In this document: positions 49,216 through 61,850 of the stretch, in pieces
Numbering within the stretch: position 1 is the first letter of the stretch
Layout of the letters: each line of letters opens with the position of its first letter
Source of the DNA: Carallia brachiata
Taxonomy: Eukaryota > Streptophyta > Magnoliopsida > Malpighiales > Rhizophoraceae
Length of the DNA stretch: 64,000 bases
NCBI GenBank assembly: GCA_021464245.1
Contig: JADCRB010000068.1
Coordinates: forward strand, 5,135,259-5,199,258
Direction: 5' to 3'
Program-made: the position numbers and the translations under genes
The notes under the pieces: model-generated
The model's input: the letters and a program-made list of their open reading frames with translations, nothing else
Told to the model about the DNA's origin: nothing
Database searches by the model: none

Positions 49216-52200
49216 ATGGCTGACCGCTCCATTGATGCTAGCCACTCCTTCAGTGACCAATCACAGGGCTATAATCGGGGCAGCAGGCACCAAAGATACA
49301 ATTCAGCAGTGTCTGCTAACTCTGCATATGATTCACGTTCTTTTACAGCAGACCTGAACTCTTCCCAGATGTCCCAGAATTTCGTTCCCCGCAGGCCTCG
49401 CCGGACTTATCCAACCTCGCCCTTTGGCGCGGACGATGATACGTCGTGGCAAGGTGAAGTTTCATGGCAGTTTCAGCCCTCTGCCTCGACCCCAGGTTGG
49501 CAGGATAGCCGCAACTTGAGTGCAGCTCTCAGTCCATGGATCACCTCACCTTCAACTAATCGGTTTTTCAGAAGAACAGCTAATGACTACTACATTTCGC
49601 GTACTCAAGGTGGATTTGGGAGCTTAACAAATTTGTATAGTCAGGACTATTCCAGCTATAGTGGAGTGCCAACTGCTGGCAGGATTGAACTGAGGAGCTA
49701 TGCTCCTAGAGATGATGATATTCCAGTTGTCCATGTTAGGGATTATCGCTCTGCGGGGTTATGGTAAATCCCATCACGGGAGCCCAAGCTTGGCAATTAT
49801 CAAGGAAGGCTATACTAGAAATGGGAGTCCTAGTAGTACTGATCAAGATGAGCTCAGCCAAATTGACATTGAAAGTACACCTGAGAATGTTAAGCGACAG
49901 ATTGGGTTAATAAAGACTGACCCTTACCTCCACGGTCGCAATGAATCTCGCCGGCACTTGGCCTCAAATGCTTACACTGATGTTGAGAATGATGGTGTGA
50001 GCCGAGTAAGTCATGCACTTGATCAAAGTGGGACACCGCATAGAATGAGCAGGCATCAAGATGTATCAGAATTCAAGAACGAAGATAATGATGATGAAGA
50101 GGAAGATGAGGAAAACCCCCAAAGCAGGTTGGTTTATTAGGTCTGTTCAAGTACTCAACAAAATGGGATATGGTTCTTGTGATCTTGGGGTGCCTAGGAG
50201 CTCTTATAAATGGAGGATCTCTTCCATGGTATTCTTATCTTTTTGGGACTTTCGTCAACAAGCTTGCTAAAGAATCCGACAAGGATCAGATGTTGAAGGA
50301 AGTACAAAAGGTACAAAATTCTTGTTTTGTGCTTGCAAAATGAAAAGGATAACTTTTTTCTTGTACATATATTGAATCCTAATTTGAAAGCCTTGAACTT
50401 TGAGAGTTCCCAAGTTTGCGACCGTGTAGATCTCTGTTTTTTGTTGATTAATCTATTTGTGTCTATTTGAAATTTCAGACTTGTCTAATGATGGTTGGAC
50501 TAGCCGCAATAGTGGTCATTGGAGCATACTTAGGTAATGTTTAGATCCTATGATCCTATGTTTAGATACTATGATAAGATTTTTTTCAACCTTAAAGATG
50601 CCAAATTTGATCATGATCACCAATACTAGCCTATAAATTACTGAATTTTGAAAGGATTTGACTGGATGAAACAGAGATCACATGTTGGAGATTGGTGGGG
50701 GAACGGTCTGCTCATCGAATAAGAACCAAGTACTTAAGAGCAGTTCTACGGCAGGACATAAGTTTCTTTGATACTGATGTTAGCACAAGTGATATCATGC
50801 ACGGAATTTCAAGTGATGTCGCACAAATTCAAGAAGTGATGGGAGAGAAGGTTAGAACTCACTGTTTCAGTTCTCTTTTCCTTTTTGATGTGGAATCTGA
50901 AATTCTGATGCAGAGTTCATGGCATAAAGTTATTTTGGCACTTATGAAACTAGTACAATGTGATATACTTCATGCTCTTTCCATAGTTCAAGCCTGCATT
51001 TTTCAATTTTTAGTAAGTTAGTAGGCCAGCAAGTTTGTGAAAAAGATCATGTTCCATTATTAGCACTAATCTATAATGAAGTTTTGCTGCCTAACTGCAG
51101 ATGGCACATTTTGTTCATCATATATTCACCTTCATCTGCGGTTACACGGTTGGATTCATAAAGTCGTGGAAGGTATCTCTTGTGGTTTTTTCAGTCACTC
51201 CACTGATGATGTTCTGTGGCATTGCTTATAAGGCCATTTATGTTGGTCTAGCTACGAAGGAGGAGGTAATACACCGACTAACAATATTTCTGTGTGCCGC
51301 GTGCACATACTTATTGTTCAAAAGGTTAATGGTTTAGCATTTCCTTTACTGCTGTACATAATTGCAGGCTTCATATCGGGAAGCTGGTAGTGTTGCAGAC
51401 CAAGCAGTTGGATCAATCAGAACTGTACTGTCTTTTGTTGCTGAGGACCAATTTGCACAAAAATACTCGGAAAAGTTAGCGAAGTTGGTTCCTATTGGGG
51501 CTAGAATTGGATTTGCAAAAGGTGCAGGTATGGGAGTTATCTACCTGGTTACTTATGCAACATGGGCATTGGCATTTTGGTACGGAGCTATCTTGGTTGC
51601 GAGGAAAGAGATCACAGGAGGTGAAGCCATTGCTTGTTTCTTCGGTGTCAACGTTGGGGGAAGGTAATGAGCATTTAGCGTGGGCCTTGTTCATTGAATG
51701 AACTGTGCTCTCCAAATTTTGATTGGATGAATTGCATTAATCATCTGCATTGTTTGCTTGTAGAGGGCTGGCATTGTCACTGTCATATTTTGCACAATTT
51801 GCTCAAGGCACGGTAGCAGCAAGCCGGGTGTATGAGATCATAGATCGAATTCCAGATATAGATCCTTACAGTCTTCAGGGTGGGAAACTGTCGAGTGTTC
51901 GAGGAAAAATTGAATTCAAAGGCGTTACTTTTGCTTATCCATCTCGTCCTGATATCATTATTCTTCGCAATCTCAGTCTTGTTGTTCGGCCTTCAAAGAC
52001 TCTTGCATTGGTTGGTGTTAGTGGAGGAGGCAAGTCCACCATTTTTGCACTCATAGAGAGGTTCTATGACCCCATCAATGGTAAGCTCCCATCTTCTCGA
52101 TCGTCATAGTTTGCCTTGATCTAGCCATTATTTGTCACTAAGATTGATTTTCCTACTCTATCGCACAGGATCGGTTACCTTGGATGGTCACGACTTGAGG

Positions 52201-54877
52201 CAATTACAAGTCAAGTGGCTAAGGGATCAAATAGGCATGGTGGGACAAGAGCCAGTTCTCTTTGCCACCACCATACTAGAAAATGTGACGATGGGGAAGG
52301 AAAATGCAACCAAGAAAGAAGCTGTTAATGCTTGCATTGCAGCAAATGCCCACAGCTTTATATCAGGCCTCCCATTAGGCTATGATACACAGGTGCACTA
52401 ACGTTTACACTCCTAATAAGTAGCATGCATTTAGCTTGAACCTCAAGTATATCTGCTTCAGGTGATGAAAGAATTGCCGCTTATCTGCAGGTTGGAGATA
52501 AGGGGACCTTACTCTCTGGTGGACAGAAACAGAGAATTGCATTAGCCCGAGCAATGATCAAGGATCCCAGGATCCTTCTTTTGGATGAGCCCACGAGTGC
52601 CTTGGACCCAGAATCTGAGACTGTTGTCCAGGCAGCCATTGACAAGATATCTGCCACGAGAACAACCATTGTCATTGCTCACAGGCTAGCAACAGTAAGG
52701 AATGCCAACACCATTGTTGTTCTTGATCAAGGCTCGGTTATTGAAACTGGTGATCATAGTCAGCTAATGGAAAAGCGTGGTGCATACTATGGTCTTGTTA
52801 TGCTTGCCTCTGAGGCAACCTCTAATCCTGCACCGAAACAAATGCATATACACAACAACACAGGCGTTTCCAGGAATGAGAAATCTGTAGATGATGTTGG
52901 ATCAAAGAAGGTGGAGGAAGCCTCAAAAACAAGGAACTTCAAGTCAGCTCAATTTGAGGATCAAGAAGTAGAGGAATTGCCAAAAAAACCGAGGGATTAT
53001 CAGCTCTCAGAGATATGGGATTTCCAAAAACCAGAATTTGTCATGCTTCTTTTTGGCTTCGTTTTTGGTATGCTTGCTGGTGCAATTCTCACGATATTTC
53101 CATTCGTTCTTGGCCAAGCCCTTAAGATCTATTTCAAAAATGACCCAAAAATACTAAAGAGAGATGTTGGGCATCTGTCTTTAGTAATCGTAGGCCTTGG
53201 TGTGGGTTGCATTCTTACCATGACAGGGCAACAAGGTTTATGTGGATGGGCAGGAACTAAGCTGACAATGAGACTAAGAGACCTTTTATTTCGGTCCATA
53301 CTAAAACAAGAGCCTGGTTGGTTTGATTTTGAAGAAAATTACGCAGGGGTACTTGTTTCAAGGCTTTCAGTTGATTGTATCAGTTTCCGATCAGTTCTCG
53401 GCGATAGAATATCAGTCCTGTTAATGGGTTTGAGTTCTGCTGTTGTAGGATTTGGCTTGTCATTCTATCTTGAGTGGAGACTAACCCTTTTGGCAGCTGC
53501 TCTAACTCCTCTCTCTCTTGGTGCAAATTACTTGAGCTTGATCATAAACGTTGGACCCAAAGTAGACAACAACTCCTATGCCAAAGCTAGCAACATTGCT
53601 GCTGGTGCAGTATCAAACATTAGAACGGTAACAACATTTTCTGCTCAGGAACAGATAGTTAGGTCATTTGATAATGCCTTGGCTGAGCCCAGGAAAAAGT
53701 CAGTCAAAAGATCACAAATCCTAGGCTTAACACTGGGTGCCTCTCAGGGCGCAATGTATTGTTCATATACCACAGTCCTTTGGTTTGGCGCCTATCTCGT
53801 GAAAAATGGAGGATCAGATATCGGTGATGTATACAAGATTTTCCTCATTCTTGTGCTGAGTTCATTTTCTGTTGGTCAACTGGCAGGGTTAGCCCCGGAT
53901 ACTTCCATGGCCACTACAGCAATTCCTGCAGTTTTAGATATTATTAACCGCAGGCCATTAATAAGGGATGATAAAGAGAATGGTAAAAGACTGGACAGAT
54001 CAACTCCGCCGGATATTGAGCTCAAGATGGTCACATTTGCATACCCTTCTAGGCCTCAGATTGTTGTGTTAAGGGATTTCTCTTTAAAGATCCAAGGTGG
54101 CAGCATGGTGGCATTAGTTGGGGGAAGTGGGTCAGGGAAATCAACTGTTGTATGGTTGCTACAAAGGTTTTATGATCCTAACAAGGGGAAGGTGAAGATG
54201 GGAGGGGTGGATTTGAGGGAATTTAAAGTCAAGTGGCTAAGGAAGCAAACAGCTCTTGTGGGTCAAGAGCCAGCCCTTTTTGCTGGCAGTATAAGAGAAA
54301 ATATTGCATTTGGAAACCCTAACGCTTCGTGGTCTGAGATTGAAGAGGCAGCAAAGGAAGCTTATATTCACAAGTTTATCAGTAGTCTCCCTCAAGGTTA
54401 TGATACACAGGTATGCCATAAATCTTTTAACCATTACCATAGACGGTCAAGGGTACCTTAACACTTAAAGAATGAAAATGCATCAGTTTTATCACTTTCT
54501 AATGATTGTCTTTCCTGCTACTTAATTAGGTTGGTCAAACCAGTGTCCAACTATCAGGCGGCCAGAAACAAAGGGTTGCAATAGCTAGGGCAATATTGAA
54601 GAAATCAAGGGTGTTACTACTAGATGAAGCAAGTAGTGCATTGGACTTGGAATCAGAAAAACATGTCCAGGAGGCACTAAGGAAGGTGTCCAAGCGGACC
54701 ACAACTGTTGTGGTGGCTCACCGGCTGTCAACGATTAGAGAAGCTAATAAAATTGCAGTAGTGAAAAGTGGTGCAGTTGTGGAGTATGGTAGTCATGACT
54801 CACTCCTGAGTTCCCAACCTAATGGTGTCTATGCTAGCTTGGTACGCACTGAAGCCGAAGCCACTGCATTTGCTTGA
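49216..54877 (+). CDS. full-size ABCB (MDR/P-glycoprotein) transporter with long N-terminal extension, two frame breaks
   Basis: ATP-driven exporter of the plasma or another membrane; plant ABCBs move auxin or specialised metabolites, and the substrate here is unknown. Nine exons: 49216-50310, 50479-50533, 50675-50850, 51101-51265, 51368-51663, 51764-52080, 52169-52392, 52491-54410 and 54530-54877, about 1,531 residues. Order: a ~300-residue hydrophilic N-terminal region ending in an acidic run, TMD1 (from about 315), NBD1 (Walker [10 protein letters not shown] near 679, signature LSGGQKQR near 784, Walker [13 protein letters not shown]), a charged linker, TMD2, and NBD2 (GGSGSGKST near 1319, [20 protein letters not shown]). 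All catalytic motifs are intact. Usual plant ABCBs are ~1,250-1,300 residues, so the extension explains the excess. Exon 1 has a +1 break in a G4 run (49757-49762 region) and a -1 break in a C5 run at 50116-50120; frame is lost and regained between them. A poly-A signal lies at 55044-55049. Confidence 0.9.
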
Positions 54878-57800
54878 GCCACATTGGTCCCTTCATTTGT
54901 CTTCTCGCACTTGCAGACTTAAAGTTGAATCCTTGTAACAGTTATTTTGATGCCATTCTTGCAAGAAAAAGTCTACCTAGATCTATTCTATAGGGATCAA
55001 ATTATGTCGATTATAATTGTAATATTGATTTCTGACAAGTCTAAATAAACCAAATGAGATCATTTCTTTTCACCACCTTTTGATCCAATTTACATGCCAG
55101 GCGCAAGAATATAAGTCCTATTGACAAAGAAAAATATGGAACTAGTCCAGTTTGTCATTGTCCAACACAACAGGAATGAAGCAGGTTAAAATCCCAGAAA
55201 TTTAAAACTAAGATCATACGCACATATAACTGTTATTTTTTTTCCAGTACCATTTGATAATAAGGAAGTTAATGGCATGAAATCAAGCGAGGCATTGGAA
55301 ATGAAAAATGAGAGCTCAATCAAACAGGGAAAGTCTGCTCTTCAGTTTGTTCAATTCAGGCACATGCAGAGGATCATGATGCCAAGTCCAAAAGTCAGTG
55401 GAGCAGATTTGATAGGAAAAGCTGATGTTTTTAAAACAAAAAGAATTCAAAAAAGAAAAAAAAATTACCTAAGACAACATGGACATTTCTGTCTGCAAAC
55501 CTCTTGAAGCCTGGAAAGGCATCTTTCCTGTCTTCTTAGCTTTATGCATCTCCTTTGTTTAGTTAAGTTTCCTGACAGTAAGTTATCAATTATCCGACTG
55601 TGTAAACCAATAATTCTTCATAAAGAAAGCCATCTAGATTGTTCTTGTTACTGTTATTTTATTTAGTACGTTTACTTATCCTTGCTCCTTGGTCTTCCTA
55701 TAGAATCCACACATCTCTCACCAAATTCTTCACACTCCAACAGCTCACCTATCAAGCAAATGCAACAACATTGAAAGATAAATCACTTCAAACTTCATTC
55801 ATTTTTATGCTCCAGGCACTGCAGTAATAAACAAAAGGACAGTTCTGAATCATACTTCAAATATATCAAAGATTACAAAGCTTTCAGCAGAACTAAAAGT
55901 GACCGATGAGCTGGAATGGGCTAAAGGTGATGGTACAAAGGAGTTTTAAATTAGACAAGATCATGGTTTCTCAAATTCTCAGAGAGAGCATTGGATGCTG
56001 GCTTTCGAGTTGCTACCCACCAGAAGAAAGGTAAGGAGAGTGCTGGGCAGCAAATGGATCCAGAGAACAACCATTTTGATGCTACTGTATCACAACTTAA
56101 GCATGCAAAATAATAGGTTGTTTGAGACTGTTAATCAGTTGAAGCAAAAGGGCTATGATCATTTGCTTGCTCATGTCAATTCCGCTGCATCAGCTCTAGA
56201 GAGTTGAGCAGTTTGTAAATGACAAAGAAAATGGCATTGGAGGTGGGATTTTACATATCCTCTAATGTTAACGCAATAAGTTATGTGGTAACCCTCCATG
56301 AAGTTTGAAGTTCTTACCATCTGATTTCACACAATGTTATGCAAAGTTTTGCTGTCTGTTTATATGTATATAAAAAATCTAGTGGAGGTTGAAATTCGAG
56401 CTGACACAGCTAATGTTGTAGCGCTTGTCACCCTGAGAAAGACCGTCCAAGAACAGCTCTCAGATTTTCGCACTGAGTAGTTGACCATGTGCCCTGCTTC
56501 CCCAGCACGGCTTACCCTCTGCCTATCCCGTGTGCGAGTTCCTTAATACATTCATCAGCTTGACACTCCTATAAATTCATAAGAAGCATGTGGGCTCAAC
56601 TTCAAAACCTAAAACATTGTTGAGTAGTGGGTTAAACAAGCGAGCATTATAAGTGGCTTTCCATGTGGTCAATCACACTAGTAGGCTTATTATAGAGGCT
56701 TTGAACTGATGCAGAATTGTGGATTGGATCCTGAAAATGAGCTTAGCAAGATTTCTGTTTTCTTATTTTTTTTTTGCCAGGAGTGGTTGATCTTGTTGTT
56801 GTCCCTGTGGAATAAGTATTGTCCTTTGTTCTTTAAGCAAATTTAGATATATGTCTGAACAGTTTTTTTTAAATTAACTGCTGGAAGTTTGGCTGCCAAA
56901 AAGTCACTTCACTAAATGAGACAAAAAAGACCGGCCAGATCAAGGAAAAATGAGGACCAACAGATGCCAATGGAAGTAATGTTCCCAAAAACCATGGCAG
57001 CCCACCACAAGATCAAAAAAAAAAAAAAAAAAGATTCAAGCAGGACACTAAAAGAATCAGAGGAGATCCTGGCACACCTAAAAGAATCAGAGGAGATCCT
57101 ATGACGGAGGGCCTTCAGGTCAACATCAGATTTTTTTGTTTTTCAGCATTCACTCTTCCCAGATTGGACATCATTAGAGTATCCCTCACAACTATCATGC
57201 CAGCATCTGGTTCGATGCTAGCTTTACCCACTATATGGACTTCTGTGACCAAGGCTCTTCTGTATTACGGAAGTTTACAGACTGTATTGAAATCCATGCC
57301 TAGCCATAATTTATCATTTACAAAAAGGTGTTTATTGAGTACAAATTCAATCTTTCCTCATGTGTACTAAAATTTTGACAGGAGAGTCTCATAAAGGACA
57401 ATCCTGCCTTCTGCTGTCTACAATGGACTACCACCAAGTTTCAAGAGATATTGGATGACAACAACAATAATCAATAAAAACAAAGACAGAAGATCAGTCT
57501 TCATTGTAATCGCATGGAAGTCCACATTTAACAACCTAATCTATCTTAACATATCATACAAGCTTGTGACGTGCAAAAAAGTTAGTGCTTTGGACTACTT
57601 TGCTGCTTCACTATAAAGCTGGAGAGGAAACCGCAAAAACTCAGAGAACTATCATTTCTATGCAATGCTGAAACTGACGTAGGATCAGCATTGAAAAAAA
57701 GAGTTTTAGGAAGGAAACTGGAAATTTTATTCAAACTTTACTGAACAGTAAAACACACAATCAACAACACAAACAATACATGAACAACAACAATGAAATC

Positions 57801-58094
57801 CACCACCAAAACTCAACACAGAGTTTTCAGTCTTAATCTCAATACATTCACAACAACTAGCAACAGAGAATAAGAGTTGTATTTGTAGGAAATCAACTCC
57901 AGATAAGACAAACAGTAGAAAGCACGTTTTAACAAAGTCAACAATACAATGAAAAAGACTAAATAGGATTTGACACTGACTAATTGGATTTTTGGTATAT
58001 CATTTTGATTCACTTTGATTTTATCTTTCGATAATAGTGTTCGTTAAATCTCTTTCTGTCTGCATCAGAAACAATCCAAAGAAACCCAAGGCTC
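54878..58094. other. intergenic between two convergent genes, with a coding-like relic
   Basis: The ABCB gene (+) and ALKBH1-like gene (-) converge here. 3' untranslated regions occupy both ends. A 30-base unit containing CTAAAAGAATCAGAGGAGAT is repeated twice (57048-57070 and 57078-57100). Bases 57700-58030 have the AACA-rich composition of a retrotransposon LTR or 3' transcript region but show no clear ends. The relic at 55.85-56.5 kb is listed separately. Confidence 0.4.
55850..56490 (+). pseudogene. coding-like relic of an unrecognised coiled-coil protein
   Basis: Several short frames read like protein but are broken by stops and shifts. An example is [16 protein letters not shown] in one frame; [20 protein letters not shown] with NSAASALES then stop comes in another. 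Farther on there is DTANVVALVTLRKTVQEQL with SDFRTE then stop. The composition (Gln/Lys/Leu, heptad-like) suggests a coiled coil. I do not recognise the family. It may be a degraded gene fragment or retrocopy, or exons of a gene I failed to assemble. Confidence 0.35.
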
Positions 58095-60233
58095 TCAATA
58101 CTCTCTAAAAGTAAGATTTAGACGGCCAGGACGGAGATTTGTATCATTAAGCAAGGCCTTAGGGGCAGTATTTGGGAGGATAGAAGCTACACCATGAAAA
58201 ATCCGTCTAGATGTCCCACCAAATATGAGAACATCTCCCGAATCTAACACAATTGGCTTTGCCTTCTCAACATCTCTGTGATCACCATAAAGGAATTCTC
58301 CCGAATCTCCAATGGAAAATGAAACCACAGGTAATCCTTTATGAAGAGACTCTTCGCTTTCATCTTTATCCTGCATGAACCACAAGTCATAAATGTGTCA
58401 ATATTTGAGTCACCCAATAATCTCATAAAAACTTTTGCTTATGTTATCTTAGCATTTGGCTTGAAGTAATATTGTATGTCATAGATGAAGGGAGAGAAAC
58501 TCCTGGTATCTAAAACCAGTCAAAGCAGAATGGTTGAACTAATGGAAATTGACGTCAAAACAAGAATATAAATAGGCCAGGTGTTATAGAGTGGGTAGAG
58601 GTTTATTGTATATATTTCCTTGATACTGCTAGTTGATGACCGGTATTGAGCAAATGGTAAAATGTCAGATTCACCTGTAGCAGGAAGTGGCCATCTTGCA
58701 TACTAACGATTCTTAATGATGAAATTGTTTCATTCATCATTAATGATTGTTGAATGCTGATGACAAAGGTAACAACTTTTTCCTATGCGGCAACTCCAAA
58801 CAACTGAAGATACAAAAAATTATAGCCGCAAACCTGATGGAGACCTAATCTCCCACTTGCAGTGTAAAAGTTCACAATGCATAGATTTGGTGACATCCCT
58901 GGCAGATTGTCTTCTACATTGCTTGCTTTAGAATTCCTTTCTATGAGAGCTTGAGAATCTGCGATTGCTTTCTCAACAAATTGACAGAATTCACGAGGAA
59001 TAATAGGCGGCTTAGCACCATCAACAGATCGATATTCTCCATACTGGCTAGTTTCAGGGTCCCAATTTCTGCCAAGGCACATCATTTTCAAGTGCAGCCT
59101 TGCACCATCACGGTAGCCAGGTTGATAGAAGCCTCCAGAGCCCAAGCCAAGGTTTCGGCATGTTTTTACTATGTTGATCTAGCAACACAAGTCAAAACAA
59201 AATAGCAAACGATGAAACCAACAACAACAAAGCATGGAGGAGGGTTCAGAGGCACAAAATATCATTTTCCACCAAATTTCATTTTCATTCACTACAGAAC
59301 AACTTCACAATTTCAAATTGTGTTTTGCAAATGGACATCAAAAGAGCAAGAGAGAGAGAAAGTCAAAAACAGCACCTGATCAAGCATGGATAAATAGCCC
59401 TTTAGAAGAACCATTCCAGGTCTTAATATAACTTCATTAGGTCCTTCTGTAGCCCGCTTAATTTCATTCCGCCTTTCTCTGTTCTTTACAAACAGAGAAG
59501 GCTTAAGCGTGACAGGAATTCCACTCTTGGATGGCTGAGGACAAATATCAAAAGGTTCAACCTTTGCCACTTGCTTCTCTGAAGAATCGTCTGCCTTTTT
59601 CTGGTAGCTCTTTGGAATTGAAGCCACCTGGTTGGCACCAGAACCAAACCGAGATTGCAATGGTAGCTGCTGACAGTCATTCTTCCCAGAGGAATTGCTT
59701 GCATTATTACCTGAAAAATGCCTCGAGAAACTACCGGGTGAATTCTGGTGGGAAATTTCCACTCTTCCATGTGAAATGGAATCCTTAGTACTATCAGAAA
59801 ATGAGCCATCAACAGCTTGAATCTACATGATTGGCAGATTGAACCACATAAGAAAAATTTGCCCATCAACAATTATAACTCAAGAAAATGTACAAAAATT
59901 TAGCCAAAAACACCAACATCATGATGCAACAACCAGTAATAGTAAGCCAAAGAAGGTGGTGCTGTAAAACAACACAAGAAAAAATGAACACAGTCACTCC
60001 CTCACTCACCCATAGTCCAAGTACAACAGTGAATGCATAAAACACAAGCAGCTATATGTGTATTACAAAACAGGAGAGAAAAGGTATCCAAAGATAGAAT
60101 CTTTGGGAAGACAAAAGAAAGGAAGTGATAAAATTACACGGCGGTTAGGAGGGGAGGAATCAAGGGTGGCTCTGGGTCGCCGGGAATCGCTGCTTCCGCT
60201 TGTGCTTTGATGACGGCCGTGATTCTTCTTCAT
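58095..60233 (-). CDS. ALKBH1-like 2-oxoglutarate/Fe(II) dioxygenase (AlkB family)
   Basis: AlkB-type oxygenases remove methyl groups from nucleic-acid bases; ALKBH1 relatives act on 6mA DNA or tRNA, but the substrate here is unproven. Four minus-strand exons join in frame to 387 residues: 60233-60138, 59822-59376, 59178-58834 and 58370-58095. Residues 1-150 are Ser/Gln-rich and probably disordered. The catalytic part begins near EVILRPGMVLLKGYLS (about 160). The iron-binding HxD is H295-Q-D297, created exactly across the last splice; the second iron His is H355 in RRIFHGV; the 2-oxoglutarate-binding and substrate arginines are in RPGRLNLTFR (376-385). PNLCIVNFYTASGRLGLHQ precedes the HxD as expected. 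All key residues are present, so the enzyme should be active. The start lies only a few bases inside the boundary of a same-strand LTR, which probably supplies promoter and leader. Exon 1 (32 residues) is Ser/Arg-rich and weakly constrained. Confidence 0.9.
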
Positions 60234-60239
60234 AATGTG

Positions 60240-60662
60240 CTGTTGTTGAGATGACTGGTACGGCGTAATCGTAATAGCAGGAAATCGATTAACGTCGGTA
60301 CCAAATTAACGGAATAAGCCAAGATTGAAGATAGAAATTAGCAAAGAAGAAGATAGAGATCAGAGAGTTTAGAAAGAGAATACCATAAGAGAGAGAAAAG
60401 AAGCTTTGCTTTATATTTTCACGCTGCTGCACTTTGTACAGTTGGCCTGTTCTTATACTTTACTGGCTGCAACTAACAACAATCAATTAATCAAGGATCA
60501 TCAACTAATGTTTGATCTATCACCACTAATCAATTGACATATATACAATTAATAAGTAAAAATCATTTTTAAACTGCTAACACATTTTTACTGACTAACG
60601 TTTCTCTCATTCATTTTATTTTTGTTATTAAAGCCGTTAAACCAACACAATGTACCATATCA
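60240..60662 (-). mobile_element. 3' LTR of the Ty3/Gypsy element, likely promoter of the ALKBH1-like gene
   Basis: Read on the minus strand, a purine tract (GAGGAGGAGAATA, about 60666-60678) is followed by TGATATGG at 60662, the usual layout of polypurine tract then LTR start. The LTR end cannot be fixed without the 5' copy, but several CA dinucleotides at 60236-60245 fit a TG...CA LTR of about 420 bases. GAAAATATAAAGCAAAGC near 60405-60425 could be its TATA box, with a pyrimidine-rich leader after it. The ALKBH1-like start codon is at 60233. Confidence 0.6.
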
Positions 60663-60815
60663 AATATTCTCCTCCTCGAAACCCTTGTCCTCAAGGGAGA
60701 TGTAAAAAAACTTGCGTTGAAGATCTTAAGCAATTTCTCATGTGGCCGCAAAAAAAGGCAAGTCCGACCAATGAATAAGCCACTGTGTAGCAGCAATGCG
60801 CATGCGCTTCACCAT

Positions 60816-61850
60816 CTAACAATCCAAAATAGCAATAGGGAGATGAGGAGAATCAATGTTAGGCATAACAGAAGAAAAGTCAAGTGCCACAAGTTGACGA
60901 TCACCAAGCTTTAGCTTAAGTTGTGATACATGAAACATGAGATGAACACGAGAGTGGGAAGGTAGCTCTAAACAGTAAGCGATAGTTATGACTTTAGCCA
61001 AAATCTTAAAAGGACCATAGTAGCGAGGTGCTAGTTTTTTATAATGCCGCTGAACCACCGAGTATTGCCGATATGATTGTAATTTTAAATAAACCCAGCT
61101 GCCCACTGAAACTCCTTGTCGCTACGATATTGATTGGCCAGTTGCTTCATGCAGTTTTGGGCTCGTTGAAGATGATGCTTGAGTAAGAGTAACAATTACT
61201 CCTTAGTGTGCAACTGATTGTCCAAAGTAGGAATAGCAGTATCACCAGGCAAATAAGGCACATGAATTGGTGCGGAATAACCATGTAGAGTCTCAAAGGG
61301 CATAACTCTCGTGGCAGTATGGAAATGAGAATTATACCACCATTCTAGCAAAGTTAACCATTTACATCACTGATTTAAGACAGAAGAAGTAGCACACTGC
61401 AAGTAAGTCTCCAAGCAACAATTAACAACCTCCGTTTGGCCATCGGCTTGCAGATGATAAGCCGTAGACATATGCAGTTGGACCCCTTGCAAGCGAAATA
61501 ATTTTTGCCCGGAAGAATTGAGAAAGACAGCATCCCTATCACTCACAATGACCTCCTACAGTTGTGCAACTTAAACACATTATCCAGAAAAGCTTACACC
61601 ACTGAGTTGGCAGTGTATGGGTGTGCCAAAAGAATAAAGTGAGCATATTTGCTCAAGCAATCGACTATAACCGGCACCACCTCTTTACCATTGCGTTTCG
61701 GAAGGCCATCCACAAAATCCAAACTAATACTCTTCTATGACCCATTAGGAATAGGTAGCGGGTGAAGCAACCTAGGGGAGACTTGTGTCTCATATTTACA
61801 GCGTTGACACACAACATTTTCCCTTATAAACTGTCAAACATCCTTGGTCA
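60816..61850 (-). pseudogene. Gypsy integrase remnant with C-terminal SH3/chromodomain-like part
   Basis: From about 61850 downward the minus strand reads through a broken zinc-binding CQRC region (PRLLHPLPIPNGS) and an integrase core (SLDFVDGLPKRNGKEVVPVI, then DCLSKYAHFILLAHPYTA near 61600-61740). It ends in a C-terminal segment (60816-61106) with YKKLAPRYYGPFKILAK and SHSRVHLMFHVSQLK. Frameshifts and stops separate these parts. Confidence 0.85.
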
